DNA of 64,000 bases from Microbacterium sp. zg-Y818 (GCF_030246905.1 NZ_CP126741.1:1860001-1924000), one strand, 5' to 3'. Positions 15,575 through 28,035 are shown, counted from the stretch's first letter. Numbers and translations are program-made. The notes: generated by a model not told the origin, from the sequence alone.

Positions 15575-18324
15575 GCAGGTCCTTTCCGTGTCGTCGGGAG
15601 CTCAGTGCGCCGACGGATGGCTTTCAGTCCCTCGACCGCGAGGAAGATCATGATCGACAGGGCGATGGGCAGAAGCCACGACTGCAGCGCGAGGGGGCGG
15701 GATCCGAACAGGTCGTTCATGAAGGGCACGTAGGTGTACACGAGCTGCACCGCGATGAGGGCGGCCGCCGACCACCAGATGATCCGGTTGCCGCGCAGCA
15801 CGTCGGGGGTGAGACTCGAGCGGCTGAGGAATCGGCAGTTGAACAGGTATGCCAGCTGGCCGAGGGCGAGCATCGTGACCGCCTCGGTGCGCGCGTAGGC
15901 GATGTCGACGCCGGTCGCGGCGACCGAGTAGAACAGTCCCAGCGCCGCCCCGCCGATGAGGGCCGAGACGATCAGCACGAATCCGAGTTCGCGTGCACTC
16001 ACGAGCGACCCGCCGGGCGCGCGCGGGCGACGCGTCATGATGCCGCGCTCGGCCGGCTCGTAGGCCAGCGCGAGCGAGAGCGTGATGCCGGTGACCATGT
16101 TGATCCACAGCACCTGCACAGGGGTCAGCGGCAGCGCGAGCCCGAACACGATCGCCACGAGGATCACGAGCGACTGTGCGCCGTTGGTGGGCAGGAGGAA
16201 GACGATCGATTTGCGGAGGTTGTCGTAGATGCGCCGCCCCTCGCGGATGGCGCTGCGAATCGTGGCGAAGTTGTCGTCGGCCAGGACGATCTCGGCCGCC
16301 TCCTTGGTGGCCTCGGTGCCCTTGATGCCCATCGCGATGCCGACATCGGCCCGGGTCAGGGCGGGGGCGTCGTTCACGCCGTCACCGGTCATGGCGACGA
16401 CTTCGCCATGGGACTGCAGTGCGCGCACGATGCGGATCTTGTGCTCAGGGCTGGTGCGGGCGTAGACGTCCACGTCGCGCACCACCCGGGCGAGCTGGTC
16501 CTGGCTCATCGCCTCGAGCTCGCCGCCCGTGAGCACGGTGATGTCGTCGCCCGACACGAGTCCCATCTCGCGCGCGATCGCGACGGCCGTTCCGGCGTGG
16601 TCGCCGGTGATCATCTTGACCCGCACGCCTGCGGTGTGACAGTCGGCGATGGCCTCGATCGCCTCGGGACGAGGCGGGTCGAGGATGCCCCAGAGCCCCA
16701 GGAACTCCAGCTCGTGCAGGTCGTCGATGCTCAGCCCGTCCGCGGCGGCGGGGCGACGCGCGGCCGCGAGCACGCGCAGGCCCTGAGCGCTCAGGTCGTC
16801 GATCGCACCTTCCCAGTACGGGATGTCGATCGGGACCGGACCCCGCTCTCCGCGTTGCGTGCGCGAGCGCTCCAGCAGGCGGTCGGGCGCACCCTTCACC
16901 AGAATCGCCCGCGAGCCGTCGGACGCCTCGTTGAGCGTCGCCATGAACTTGTTGGCGGAGTCGAACGGGACGACACCCACGCGGCGTGCGCCGTCGGACG
17001 AGACGCCGCCCTTCATCGCGACGACCTTCAGCGCCCCCTCGGTGGGCTCGCCCACGAGGGTCCAGCGTCCGGGCCCGTCGCCGGCGGCGACCGAGGGATC
17101 TGGCACGATGTGCGCGTCATTGCAGAGGGTCGCGACTGCCAGCAGCGGCGCCAGGTCGCGGCGCTGCACGGCGGCATCCAGCGCGCCGATGGCGCCGACC
17201 GCACTGATCTCGCCCGTGGGGTCGTAGCCGAGGCCGGTCGTCACATACGCGCCGCGCGCGGTGACGAGGCGTCGCACCGTCATCTCGTTCTTGGTGAGCG
17301 TGCCGGTCTTGTCGCTGCACACGGTCGTGACCGCGCCGAGCGTCTCGACCGCGGGGAGCTTGCGGGTGATGGCGTGGCGACGCGCCATCTGCTGCACCCC
17401 GATGGCGAGCGTGATGGTCACCAGCGCCGGCAGGCCCTCGGGGATCGCCGCGACGGCGAACCCGATCGTCGCCGATATCAGGTCGCCGAACGGCATGTCG
17501 TGCAGGAACCGGCCGATCAGCAGCATGATCGCCGCCATGCCGAGGATCACGATCGTGAGCACGCGGCCGAACGAGTCCAGCTGCTTGGTCAGCGGCGTCG
17601 CGATCGAACCCGCCTCGCCGACGAGGGCCTGGATGGTGCCGATCTCGGTGCGTCCGCCGGTGGCGGTGACGATGCCGCGGCCTTGCCCGGCCGAGACGAT
17701 GGTGCCCGAGAACGCCATGCAGGCGCGGTCGCCCACACCGGCATCCGCCGGCACCGGCTCGACGTCCTTCGAGGACGGCTGGGACTCGCCGGTCAGCGCG
17801 GCCTCGTCGATGCGCAGCTGGAACGCCTGGAAGAGGCGCATGTCGGCGGGCACCTTGTCGCCCGGCATGAGCCGCACGACGTCCCCCGGCACGAGCTCCG
17901 TCGCCGGAACGGTCGCCCAGGCGCCGTCGCGACGGACGCTGGCATCGCTGGACAGCATGCCCCGGATGCCGGCGAGCGCCTTCTCGGCGCGCCCCTCCTG
18001 CACGAAGCCGATGATCGCGTTGATGATCGCGACCGCCATGATCACCCAGAAGTCCAGCCAGTCGGCCATGATCGCCTTGATCACGGCCGCACCGAGCAGG
18101 ATGTAGATCAGCGTGTCGTTGAAGTGGGCGAGGAACCGCAGGATCGCGGGCTTGCGGGGCGGCTCCGGCAGCTCGTTGCGGCCGAAGTCCGCGAGGCGCG
18201 CGGCCGCGTCGGAAGAGCTGAGTCCGGTGCGCTGCGCATCCAGCTCGCGCTCGACCTCCGCGACGTCCTGAGCGAACGGCCGGGCGACCGTCATGGGGAC
18301 CTGCGCGTCGCGGTCGGTCATCAT
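15571..18324 (-). CDS. P2-type cation-transporting ATPase
   Basis: The 917-residue ion pump has an N-terminal cation ATPase domain, actuator motif LTGESQP, transmembrane segment 4 with AAIPEGLP, phosphorylation site CSDKTGTLT (D338), nucleotide-binding KGAPD, hinge TGDGVNDAPAL, and the C-terminal six-helix domain. Helix 6 reads INMVTGITLSLALAYEP and lacks the Asp of classical Ca2+ pumps (NLVTD), so the transported ion (Ca2+, Na+/K+ or other) is undecided. It starts 4 nt after the prs stop and overlaps the FMN-binding gene by 4 nt, which ties it to both housekeeping genes upstream and flavin genes downstream. Confidence 0.92.
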   Translation of the reverse strand: MMTDRDAQVPMTVARPFAQDVAEVERELDAQRTGLSSSDAAARLADFGRNELPEPPRKPAILRFLAHFNDTLIYILLGAAVIKAIMADWLDFWVIMAVAIINAIIGFVQEGRAEKALAGIRGMLSSDASVRRDGAWATVPATELVPGDVVRLMPGDKVPADMRLFQAFQLRIDEAALTGESQPSSKDVEPVPADAGVGDRACMAFSGTIVSAGQGRGIVTATGGRTEIGTIQALVGEAGSIATPLTKQLDSFGRVLTIVILGMAAIMLLIGRFLHDMPFGDLISATIGFAVAAIPEGLPALVTITLAIGVQQMARRHAITRKLPAVETLGAVTTVCSDKTGTLTKNEMTVRRLVTARGAYVTTGLGYDPTGEISAVGAIGALDAAVQRRDLAPLLAVATLCNDAHIVPDPSVAAGDGPGRWTLVGEPTEGALKVVAMKGGVSSDGARRVGVVPFDSANKFMATLNEASDGSRAILVKGAPDRLLERSRTQRGERGPVPIDIPYWEGAIDDLSAQGLRVLAAARRPAAADGLSIDDLHELEFLGLWGILDPPRPEAIEAIADCHTAGVRVKMITGDHAGTAVAIAREMGLVSGDDITVLTGGELEAMSQDQLARVVRDVDVYARTSPEHKIRIVRALQSHGEVVAMTGDGVNDAPALTRADVGIAMGIKGTEATKEAAEIVLADDNFATIRSAIREGRRIYDNLRKSIVFLLPTNGAQSLVILVAIVFGLALPLTPVQVLWINMVTGITLSLALAYEPAERGIMTRRPRAPGGSLVSARELGFVLIVSALIGGAALGLFYSVAATGVDIAYARTEAVTMLALGQLAYLFNCRFLSRSSLTPDVLRGNRIIWWSAAALIAVQLVYTYVPFMNDLFGSRPLALQSWLLPIALSIMIFLAVEGLKAIRRRTELPTTRKGPA

Positions 18325-18328
18325 GCCC

Positions 18329-19363
18329 CTACGCGGCGCCGTCGAACATGCTCGTGACGGAGCCGTCCTCGAAGACCTCCTGGATCCCGCGCGCCAGCAG
18401 CGGCGCGATCGGAAGGATGGTGAGACGCTCGAAGCGCTTGTGCTCGGGCACCGGGATGGTGTCGGTGACGACGACCTCGTCGATGGCGTCGCTCTGGAGG
18501 CGCTCGGTCGCCGGGTCGCTGAAGATGGCGTGCGTGGCCGCGACGATGACGCGCTGTGCGCCGTTGCGCTTGAGCGCCTCGGCCGCCTTCACGATGGTGC
18601 CGCCGGTGTCGATCATGTCGTCGACGAGCAGGCACACCCGGCCCGCGACGTCACCGACGATCTCGTTGACGGTCACCTGGTTGGCCACGTTCGGGTCGCG
18701 GCGCTTGTGGATGATCGCCAGCGGGGCGCCGAGGCTGTCGGACCAGGTGTCGGCGACGCGCACACGTCCGGTGTCGGGCGAGACCACCGTGAGCACGGCG
18801 CGGTCCTCGGGCGACAGCGTGCGCTGGAAGTACTCCAGCAGCACGGGCTTGGCGAAGAGGTGATCCACGGGACCGTCGAAGAACCCCTGGATCTGCGCGG
18901 CGTGCAGGTCGACGCTCATGACGCGGTCGGCGCCCGCCGTCCGCAGCAGGTCGGCGACCAGGCGGGCCGAGATCGGCTCACGGCCGCGGCCCTTCTTGTC
19001 CTGACGCGAGTAGGCGAAGTACGGCGCGACGACGGTGATGCGCTTGGCGGACGCGCGCTTGGCGGCATCCAGCATGATCAGCAGCTCCATCAGCCACTCG
19101 TTGACCGGCGGGCCGAAGGACTGGATGAGGAACACGTCGCAGCCGCGGATCGACACCTCGAAGCGGGTGAGGATCTCACCCGACGCGAACGTGCGGTACT
19201 CGGTCGGCACCAGTTCGGTGCCGATGTGTCCGACGACCTCCCTGGCCAGCGCCAGGTGGGAGCGGCCGGAAGCCACGACCAAGCGCTTCTTCGTCTTCGC
19301 GACGACGCCGGGCGCGATGTCCTTCGCCCTGTCGAGGTCAACCGTCTTGTTCTTGCGAGCCAT
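18329..19363 (-). CDS. prs: Ribose-phosphate pyrophosphokinase
   Basis: Prs makes phosphoribosyl pyrophosphate from ribose 5-phosphate and ATP for nucleotide, His and Trp synthesis. The 344-residue protein carries the class I motifs: EILTRFEVSIRGCDVFLIQS, the PYFAYSRQDKKGRGREPISARL loop, VDLHAAQIQGFF, and the phosphoribosyl-binding LLVDDMIDTGGT. An N-terminal extension of about 22 residues precedes the core, as in other actinobacteria. The start lies inside the 3' end of glmU (26-bp overlap), a conserved glmU-prs arrangement. Here rplY does not follow prs. The P-type ATPase does. Confidence 0.97.
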   Translation of the reverse strand: MARKNKTVDLDRAKDIAPGVVAKTKKRLVVASGRSHLALAREVVGHIGTELVPTEYRTFASGEILTRFEVSIRGCDVFLIQSFGPPVNEWLMELLIMLDAAKRASAKRITVVAPYFAYSRQDKKGRGREPISARLVADLLRTAGADRVMSVDLHAAQIQGFFDGPVDHLFAKPVLLEYFQRTLSPEDRAVLTVVSPDTGRVRVADTWSDSLGAPLAIIHKRRDPNVANQVTVNEIVGDVAGRVCLLVDDMIDTGGTIVKAAEALKRNGAQRVIVAATHAIFSDPATERLQSDAIDEVVVTDTIPVPEHKRFERLTILPIAPLLARGIQEVFEDGSVTSMFDGAA

Positions 19364-20798
19364 CGTCCGCTTTCTGTGCGGACCGAGCCTGGGCCGCCAG
19401 ATCTGCGGCCTTGGTTCCCGGTCGATTCGTCTCGACCCACCCCTCGATATTGCGCTGGGGGGCCACGCTCAGTGCCAGTGCGCCGGCGGGGACATCCTTG
19501 CGGATGACGGCACCCGCACCGGTTTTCGCGCCATCTCCGATCCTAACCGGCGCGACGAAGACGTTGTGCGAGCCGGTGTGCACTTCGTCGCCGATTTCGG
19601 TGCGGTGCTTGGCGATGTCGTCGTAGTTCGCTGTGATCGCACCGGCGCCGAGGTTCACCCCGCTGCCGATGGTCGTGTCGCCGATGTACGACAGGTGCGG
19701 CACCTTGCTGCCTTCGCCGATCGTGGAGTTCTTGGTCTCGACGAACGTGCCGATCTTGCCGCGGTCTCCGAGGTACGTGCCGGGCCGCAGGTACGCGAAC
19801 GGGCCCACCGTCGCGCCCGCACCGATGACAGCGAGGGTCGCGTCGCTGCGGCTGATCGTGGCATCCTCCCCCACTTCGCAGTCCACCAGGCTCGTGTCGG
19901 GTCCGATGACCGCGCCGGATGCCACGGACGTGGCACGCAGGATGTGCGAGCCGGGGAGCACGGTCACGTCGGGGGCGAGGGTCGCGGTGACGTCGATCCA
20001 GGTCGTGGCGGGGTCGAGGATCGTCGCCCCCTCGAGCTGCCAGCGCCGCACGACGCGGGCATTGAGCGTGCGTGCGGCGTCGGCGAGCTGCACGCGATCG
20101 TTGACGCCGAGGGCGCTGGCGGCGTCCGGGGCGGTGACGGCGGCCACGGGCGCGTCGTCGGCGCGGAGAAGCCCGATGACGTCGGTGAGGTACATCTCGC
20201 CCTGGGCGTTGTCGGTGCCCACCCGCACCAGCTGCGCGCGCAGCGCGTCGGCGCGGAACACGTAGACGCCGGCGTTGATCTCGGTGACGGCGGCCTCGGC
20301 GTCGCTGGCATCCTTCTGCTCGACGATGCGCGCGACGGCGCCGGTCGAATCCCGGATCACCCGGCCGTAGCCGGTGGCGTCGTCGAGCACGGCGGTCAGC
20401 AACGTGGCCGCGGCGTGGGAGGCCCGGTGCACCTCGACCAGGTGCGCCAGGGTGTCGGCTTCGAGCAGCGGCACGTCGGCCGAGAGCACCAGCACGTCGC
20501 CGGTGAAGCCGTCGAGCCGGTCGAGGGCCACCTGCACGGCCCGCCCGGTGCCGGGCACGTCGTCCTGGTCGACGATGTGCACGTCGGGGCCGATGCCGGC
20601 CACGGCGTCGGCCACCTGGTCGCGCTCATGACGCACGACGACGAGCACCTGTGCCGGGCCGAGGTCGCGGGCGATGTCCAGCACGTGCCCGATCAGCGGA
20701 CGCCCGCCGATGCGGTGCAGCACCTTCGGAAGCTTCGACTTCATGCGGGTGCCCTGGCCCGCGGCGAGCACGATGACGGCGAGTGCGTTGTCTGTCAT
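19338..20798 (-). CDS. glmU: Bifunctional UDP-GlcNAc pyrophosphorylase/glucosamine-1-phosphate acetyltransferase
   Basis: GlmU acetylates GlcN-1-P and couples it to UTP, giving UDP-GlcNAc for peptidoglycan. The 486-residue protein has the N-terminal uridyltransferase domain (LAAGQGTRMKSKLPKVLH, and GTGRAVQVAL in a DDVPGTGRA context). A left-handed beta-helix acetyltransferase domain follows, with hexapeptide repeats, RPGTYLGDRGKIGTFVE and NYDDIAKHRT. The ATG at 20798 lies 1 nt after the tRNA-Gln 3' end (20800), so there is no room for a ribosome binding site. The N-terminus aligns with family starts, so the start is likely right and the message probably leaderless after tRNA processing. It overlaps prs by 26 bp. 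Confidence 0.97.
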   Translation of the reverse strand: MTDNALAVIVLAAGQGTRMKSKLPKVLHRIGGRPLIGHVLDIARDLGPAQVLVVVRHERDQVADAVAGIGPDVHIVDQDDVPGTGRAVQVALDRLDGFTGDVLVLSADVPLLEADTLAHLVEVHRASHAAATLLTAVLDDATGYGRVIRDSTGAVARIVEQKDASDAEAAVTEINAGVYVFRADALRAQLVRVGTDNAQGEMYLTDVIGLLRADDAPVAAVTAPDAASALGVNDRVQLADAARTLNARVVRRWQLEGATILDPATTWIDVTATLAPDVTVLPGSHILRATSVASGAVIGPDTSLVDCEVGEDATISRSDATLAVIGAGATVGPFAYLRPGTYLGDRGKIGTFVETKNSTIGEGSKVPHLSYIGDTTIGSGVNLGAGAITANYDDIAKHRTEIGDEVHTGSHNVFVAPVRIGDGAKTGAGAVIRKDVPAGALALSVAPQRNIEGWVETNRPGTKAADLAAQARSAQKADDGSQEQDG

Positions 20799-20799
20799 G

Positions 20800-20871
20800 C
20801 TCCGCCGCCAGGATTCGAACCTGGGCCTAACAGCTCCAAAGGCTGTCGTGCTGCCGTTACACCACGGCGGA
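20800..20871 (-). tRNA. tRNA-Gln (anticodon TTG)
   Basis: Read on the minus strand, TCCGCCG opens a 7-bp acceptor stem closing with CGGCGGA. The anticodon arm is ACAGC-CTTTGGA-GCTGT (anticodon TTG), and the T arm is CCAGG-TTCGAAT-CCTGG. The length is 72 nt with discriminator G, and CCA is not encoded. A C and then the glmU ATG follow directly. A hairpin (20873-20892) sits immediately upstream. Confidence 0.95.
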
Positions 20872-20872
20872 C

Positions 20873-20892
20873 CGTCGTCCCGCAGGACGACG
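20873..20892 (-). terminator. 8-bp hairpin between the GH53 gene and tRNA-Gln
   Basis: CGTCGTCC / GGACGACG arms (20873-20880 and 20885-20892) flank a CGCA loop. It follows the GH53 stop (20916) on the minus strand and ends 1 nt before the tRNA 5' end. It may terminate GH53 transcription, or be a leader stem of the tRNA precursor. CAGACT just upstream could be the tRNA -10. Confidence 0.45.
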
Positions 20893-20915
20893 TGACAAGT
20901 CTGCCAGAGGCCCGG

Positions 20916-24563
<3,648 letters not shown>

Positions 24564-24636
24564 TCTTCGACGCCTGCAGAGCGCCTGCCAAGAGGATGGT
24601 GGTCGTCGTTACCGAACCGTGACCGAGGACGGGGCC

Positions 24637-24642
24637 GATAAT
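24637..24642 (+). promoter_or_regulatory. -10 element for the MarR gene
   Basis: GATAAT is followed by six G and then the ATG at 24649. There is no separate ribosome binding site at normal distance within a leader, so a leaderless transcript is inferred. Confidence 0.5.
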
Positions 24643-24648
24643 GGGGGG

Positions 24649-25146
24649 ATGGCTCAGCAGACGGACGAGGTCGACCGCATCGTCGGCGCGTGGATGGCCC
24701 AGCGCCCCGATCTCGACTTCTCCCCGCTCGAAGTGCTCTCGCGGGTCGACCGGCTCTCCCGCCACCTCGACCGGGCACGTCGCGACGCCTTCCGGCGCAG
24801 CGAGCTGGAGCCGTGGGAGTGGGACGTGCTGTCGGCACTGCGCCGGGCGGGCGAGCCGTTCCAGCTCAGCCCCAAGCAGCTGCTGCAGCAGACGCTCGTC
24901 TCGAGCGGCACGATGACCAACCGCATCGACCGCCTCGTCGCGCGCCGGCTGGTGCGTCGCGAAGCGGACCCTGTCGACGGACGCAGCGTGCTGGTGACCC
25001 TCGCCGGCGATGGAAAGACGCGCGTGGATGCCGCGATCACGCGGCTCGTCGACGCTGAGGCGACCCTGCTGGCGTCGCTGTCGCGCAGTGACCGAGAGCG
25101 GCTGGCATCCCTGCTGCGCAAGCTGAGCCTCAGCTTCGACGCCTGA
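24649..25146 (+). CDS. MarR-family transcriptional regulator
   Basis: The 165-residue protein has the MarR winged helix (about 55-140): LEPWEWDVLSALRRAGEPFQLSPKQLLQQTLVSSGTMTNRIDRL as helix-turn-helix, and the wing with DPVDGRSVLVTLAGDG. Flanking helices serve for dimerisation. The start at 24649 is used because a -10 lies 6 nt upstream. An in-frame start at 24550 would add 33 residues of intergenic sequence and overlap the GH53 operator. No target is evident. It is divergent from the GH53 gene and 20 bp before the pseudouridine synthase gene. Confidence 0.9.
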   Translation: MAQQTDEVDRIVGAWMAQRPDLDFSPLEVLSRVDRLSRHLDRARRDAFRRSELEPWEWDVLSALRRAGEPFQLSPKQLLQQTLVSSGTMTNRIDRLVARRLVRREADPVDGRSVLVTLAGDGKTRVDAAITRLVDAEATLLASLSRSDRERLASLLRKLSLSFDA

Positions 25147-25166
25147 GCGTCTGGGACGATGGGAGC

Positions 25167-26117
25167 ATGCCCGTCTCCCCTCGTCCCGTGCGTGACGGCG
25201 TCGGTGCGACCCGTCTGCGTGTGCCCACCACGGGCCCGTGGGCGACGATCGCCGACTACGTGCTGGAACGGTTCGAGCACATCGACAGGCAGGTGCTGCA
25301 CGACCGCATCGACCGCGGCGACGTCGTCGACGCGCAGGGCGTGGCGGTGCGCCGGGACACTCCGCTCGGGGCGACGGAGTTCATCTGGTACCACCGTGAG
25401 CCGCCGGCGGTCGAGCGCACCGTGCCGTTCGACGAGGAGATCCTGCACATCGACGACGACCTCGTCGTGATCGACAAGCCGCACTTCCTTCCCACGACAC
25501 CCGGCGGGCGCTTCTTGAACCACACCGCTCTGGTACGCATGCGGCGGCGGCTGGACAACCCCGACCTCGTGCCCATCCACCGGCTGGACCGCGCCACCGC
25601 GGGGGTGCTGATGTTCTCGGCCCGCCCCGCCACCCGTGGCGCCTACCAGTCGATGTTCGAGCGCCGCGAGGTGCAGAAGGTCTACGAGGCGGTCTCGGCC
25701 CTCCCCCCGGGCGGGCTGCCGGCCTTTCCGCTGGTCCACCGCAGCCACATCGAGAAGTTCCGAGACAACCTCTGTGTGCAGACCCGCCCCGACCGCGAAC
25801 CGAACGCGGAGACGCTCATCGAACTCGTGGGCACGGGAACGAGCACCGGCGGCCACGCCGGACTCGAGGTCGTCCACACCCGGCTGCGCCCGCGCACCGG
25901 GCGCATGCACCAGCTGCGCGTGCACCTGGCACAGCTCGGTCTCGGCATCCTCGGCGATCGCTACTACCCGGAGCTCCTCCCCGAGACGCCGCAGGACGAC
26001 CCCGACCGCCCGATGCAGCTGCTGGCGACCCACCTGCGGTTCACCGACCCGCTGACCGGACGGCCGCGGGCCTTCACCACCCGTCGCCGGCTCGCCGACG
26101 CCCCGCCGCGGGGCTGA
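25167..26117 (+). CDS. RluA-family pseudouridine synthase
   Basis: The 316-residue protein isomerises uridine to pseudouridine in RNA. It has the catalytic motif HRLDRATAGVLMFS with the active-site Asp, upstream VIDKPHFLPTTPGG, and the C-terminal motif TGRMHQLRVHLAQLGLGILGD. The N-terminal region (about 20-75) resembles a degenerate S4-like domain. The substrate position cannot be read from the sequence. The ATG at 25167 has GACGAT 6 nt upstream as a possible -10. It is followed by the ABC-F gene 62 bp downstream. Confidence 0.9.
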   Translation: MPVSPRPVRDGVGATRLRVPTTGPWATIADYVLERFEHIDRQVLHDRIDRGDVVDAQGVAVRRDTPLGATEFIWYHREPPAVERTVPFDEEILHIDDDLVVIDKPHFLPTTPGGRFLNHTALVRMRRRLDNPDLVPIHRLDRATAGVLMFSARPATRGAYQSMFERREVQKVYEAVSALPPGGLPAFPLVHRSHIEKFRDNLCVQTRPDREPNAETLIELVGTGTSTGGHAGLEVVHTRLRPRTGRMHQLRVHLAQLGLGILGDRYYPELLPETPQDDPDRPMQLLATHLRFTDPLTGRPRAFTTRRRLADAPPRG

Positions 26118-26179
26118 GCCTGCCGCGTGACGGCACCGCGGGCGGAGTCCCCAGCCGCGCCGCCTACGCTGGAGGGAAC

Positions 26180-28003
26180 ATGGCGCATCTTCTCGGGGCC
26201 GAAGCCCTGCATCTCGAATACCCCACCCGTGTCGTCTTCGACGGCGTCTCGATCGGCGTCGATGAGGGCGACCGCATCGGCATCGTCGGCCGCAACGGCG
26301 ACGGCAAGTCCAGCCTCATGGCGATGCTCGCCGGCCGCGTCATCCCCGACTCCGGGCGTGTGACGGTACGTGGCGGCGTGACCGTCGGCGTGCTCGACCA
26401 GGCCGACACCCTCCCCGACGACATCACCGTGGGCGAGGCCATCGTGGGCGACCGCATCGAGCACGAGTGGGCGGGCGACCCGCTCACCCGCGACGTCGTC
26501 GCCGGCCTCGCGTCGGACCTGCCGTGGGATGCCGCCGTCGGCACCCTCTCGGGCGGTCAGCGCCGCCGCGTCGCGATCGCGCGCCTGCTGACCGGCGACT
26601 GGGACGTGCTCATGCTCGATGAGCCGACGAACCACCTCGACGTCGAGGGCATCTCATGGCTGGCCGAGCACCTGAAGCGCCGCTGGTCGGCGTCGTCGGG
26701 GGCCCTCCTAGTCGTCACCCACGATCGGTGGTTCCTCGACGAGGTCTGCACCCGCACGTGGGAGGTGCACGACCGCATGGTCGAGCCGTTCGACGGCGGC
26801 TACGCGGCGTACGTGCTGCAGCGCGTCGAGCGCGACCGGCAGTCGTCGGTGATCGAAGCCCGACGGCAGAACCTGGCCCGCAAGGAGCTGGCGTGGCTGC
26901 GCCGCGGAGCGCCCGCGCGCACCTCGAAGCCGAAGTTCCGCATCGACGCCGCCAACGAGCTCATCGCCGACGTGCCGGAGATCCGCGACCCCGTCACCCT
27001 GCAGTCCCTCGCCGTCTCCCGGCTGGGCAAGGACGTCGTCGACCTGCTGGACGTGTCGGTTTCCTACCCCTCGCCAGACTCAGGGACCGGCACGCGAGAC
27101 GTGCTGCGCGGGGTCGAGTGGCGCATCGCCCCGGGCGAGCGCACCGGCATCCTCGGCGTCAACGGCGCCGGCAAGTCCACCCTGCTCGGTCTCATCGCCG
27201 GCACGGTGGAGCCGACCGCCGGCCGGGTCAAGCGCGGCAAGACCGTCAAGGTCGCGACCCTCTCGCAGCGTATGGACGAGCTGGACCCGCACCTGAACGA
27301 CCCCGTGCGGGTCGTGATCTCGGGGCTGCGCACCAGCTACACCCTCGGCACCGGGTCCAAAGCGCAGGACCTGACCCCCGGCCAGCTGCTCGAGCGCATG
27401 GGGTTCGCAAGCGAGCAGCTGTCGACGCCGGTGAAGGACCTCTCGGGCGGACAGAAGCGGCGCCTGCAGCTGCTGCTCATCCTGCTGGAGCAGCCCAACG
27501 TGCTGATCCTCGACGAGCCCACGAACGACCTCGACACCGACATGCTCGCGGCCATCGAGGATCTGCTGGACTCGTGGGCCGGGACCCTCCTGGTCGTCTC
27601 CCACGATCGCTACTTCCTCGAGCGGGTGACCGACCAGCAGTACGCCATCCTCGACGGGCACCTGCGACACCTGCCGGGCGGCATTGACGAGTACCTGCGT
27701 CTGCGGCACGCGCAGCAGCGCGCTGTGGATGCCGGGCCGGTCAAGGCCGCCGCTGCGCCGGCATCCGCCTCGGCGCTGTCCGGCGCCGATCGTCGCAATG
27801 CCGAGAAGGAGCTGTCGGCGCTGGACCGCAAGATCCAGAAGCTGCAGAAGGGGCTGGACGACCTCGACGTGAAGATCGCGAACGCGGCCGGCGGCACCGA
27901 CTACGACGACGTGGCAGACCTCTACCGGCGACGGGACGCGCAGGCGGCCGAGATCGCCGAGCTCGAGGAACGCTGGCTCGAGCTCGGCGAAGCGCTCGAC
28001 TGA
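26180..28003 (+). CDS. ABC-F family ATPase (Uup-like)
   Basis: ABC-F proteins are soluble twin-ATPases that act on the ribosome and do not transport. The 607-residue protein has Walker A motifs GRNGDGKSS and GVNGAGKST, signature motifs LSGGQRRRVAIARL and LSGGQKRRLQLLL, and Walker B LMLDEPTNHLD and LILDEPTNDLD. A linker separates the halves, and a C-terminal coiled coil (about 535-605, rich in Lys/Glu/Leu heptads) is typical of the Uup branch. TACGCT (26165-26170) is a likely -10, with GGAGGG before the ATG. No antibiotic-specific loop can be assigned. A strong hairpin follows its stop. Confidence 0.93.
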   Translation: MAHLLGAEALHLEYPTRVVFDGVSIGVDEGDRIGIVGRNGDGKSSLMAMLAGRVIPDSGRVTVRGGVTVGVLDQADTLPDDITVGEAIVGDRIEHEWAGDPLTRDVVAGLASDLPWDAAVGTLSGGQRRRVAIARLLTGDWDVLMLDEPTNHLDVEGISWLAEHLKRRWSASSGALLVVTHDRWFLDEVCTRTWEVHDRMVEPFDGGYAAYVLQRVERDRQSSVIEARRQNLARKELAWLRRGAPARTSKPKFRIDAANELIADVPEIRDPVTLQSLAVSRLGKDVVDLLDVSVSYPSPDSGTGTRDVLRGVEWRIAPGERTGILGVNGAGKSTLLGLIAGTVEPTAGRVKRGKTVKVATLSQRMDELDPHLNDPVRVVISGLRTSYTLGTGSKAQDLTPGQLLERMGFASEQLSTPVKDLSGGQKRRLQLLLILLEQPNVLILDEPTNDLDTDMLAAIEDLLDSWAGTLLVVSHDRYFLERVTDQQYAILDGHLRHLPGGIDEYLRLRHAQQRAVDAGPVKAAAAPASASALSGADRRNAEKELSALDRKIQKLQKGLDDLDVKIANAAGGTDYDDVADLYRRRDAQAAEIAELEERWLELGEALD

Positions 28004-28005
28004 GC

Positions 28006-28035
28006 GCGGTGAGCGCGCGACTCAGCGCTCACCGC
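28006..28035. terminator. 11-bp hairpin terminator between convergent genes
   Basis: Arms GCGGTGAGCGC (28006-28016) and GCGCTCACCGC (28025-28035) are exact reverse complements with an 8-nt loop. The hairpin lies between the stops of the ABC-F gene and the osmoprotectant-binding protein gene, and probably serves both strands. Confidence 0.75.

Noticed and set aside
15418..18357. 979-residue plus-strand frame over the P-type ATPase
   Set aside because: The minus-strand ATPase has every family motif. The opposite frame has none.
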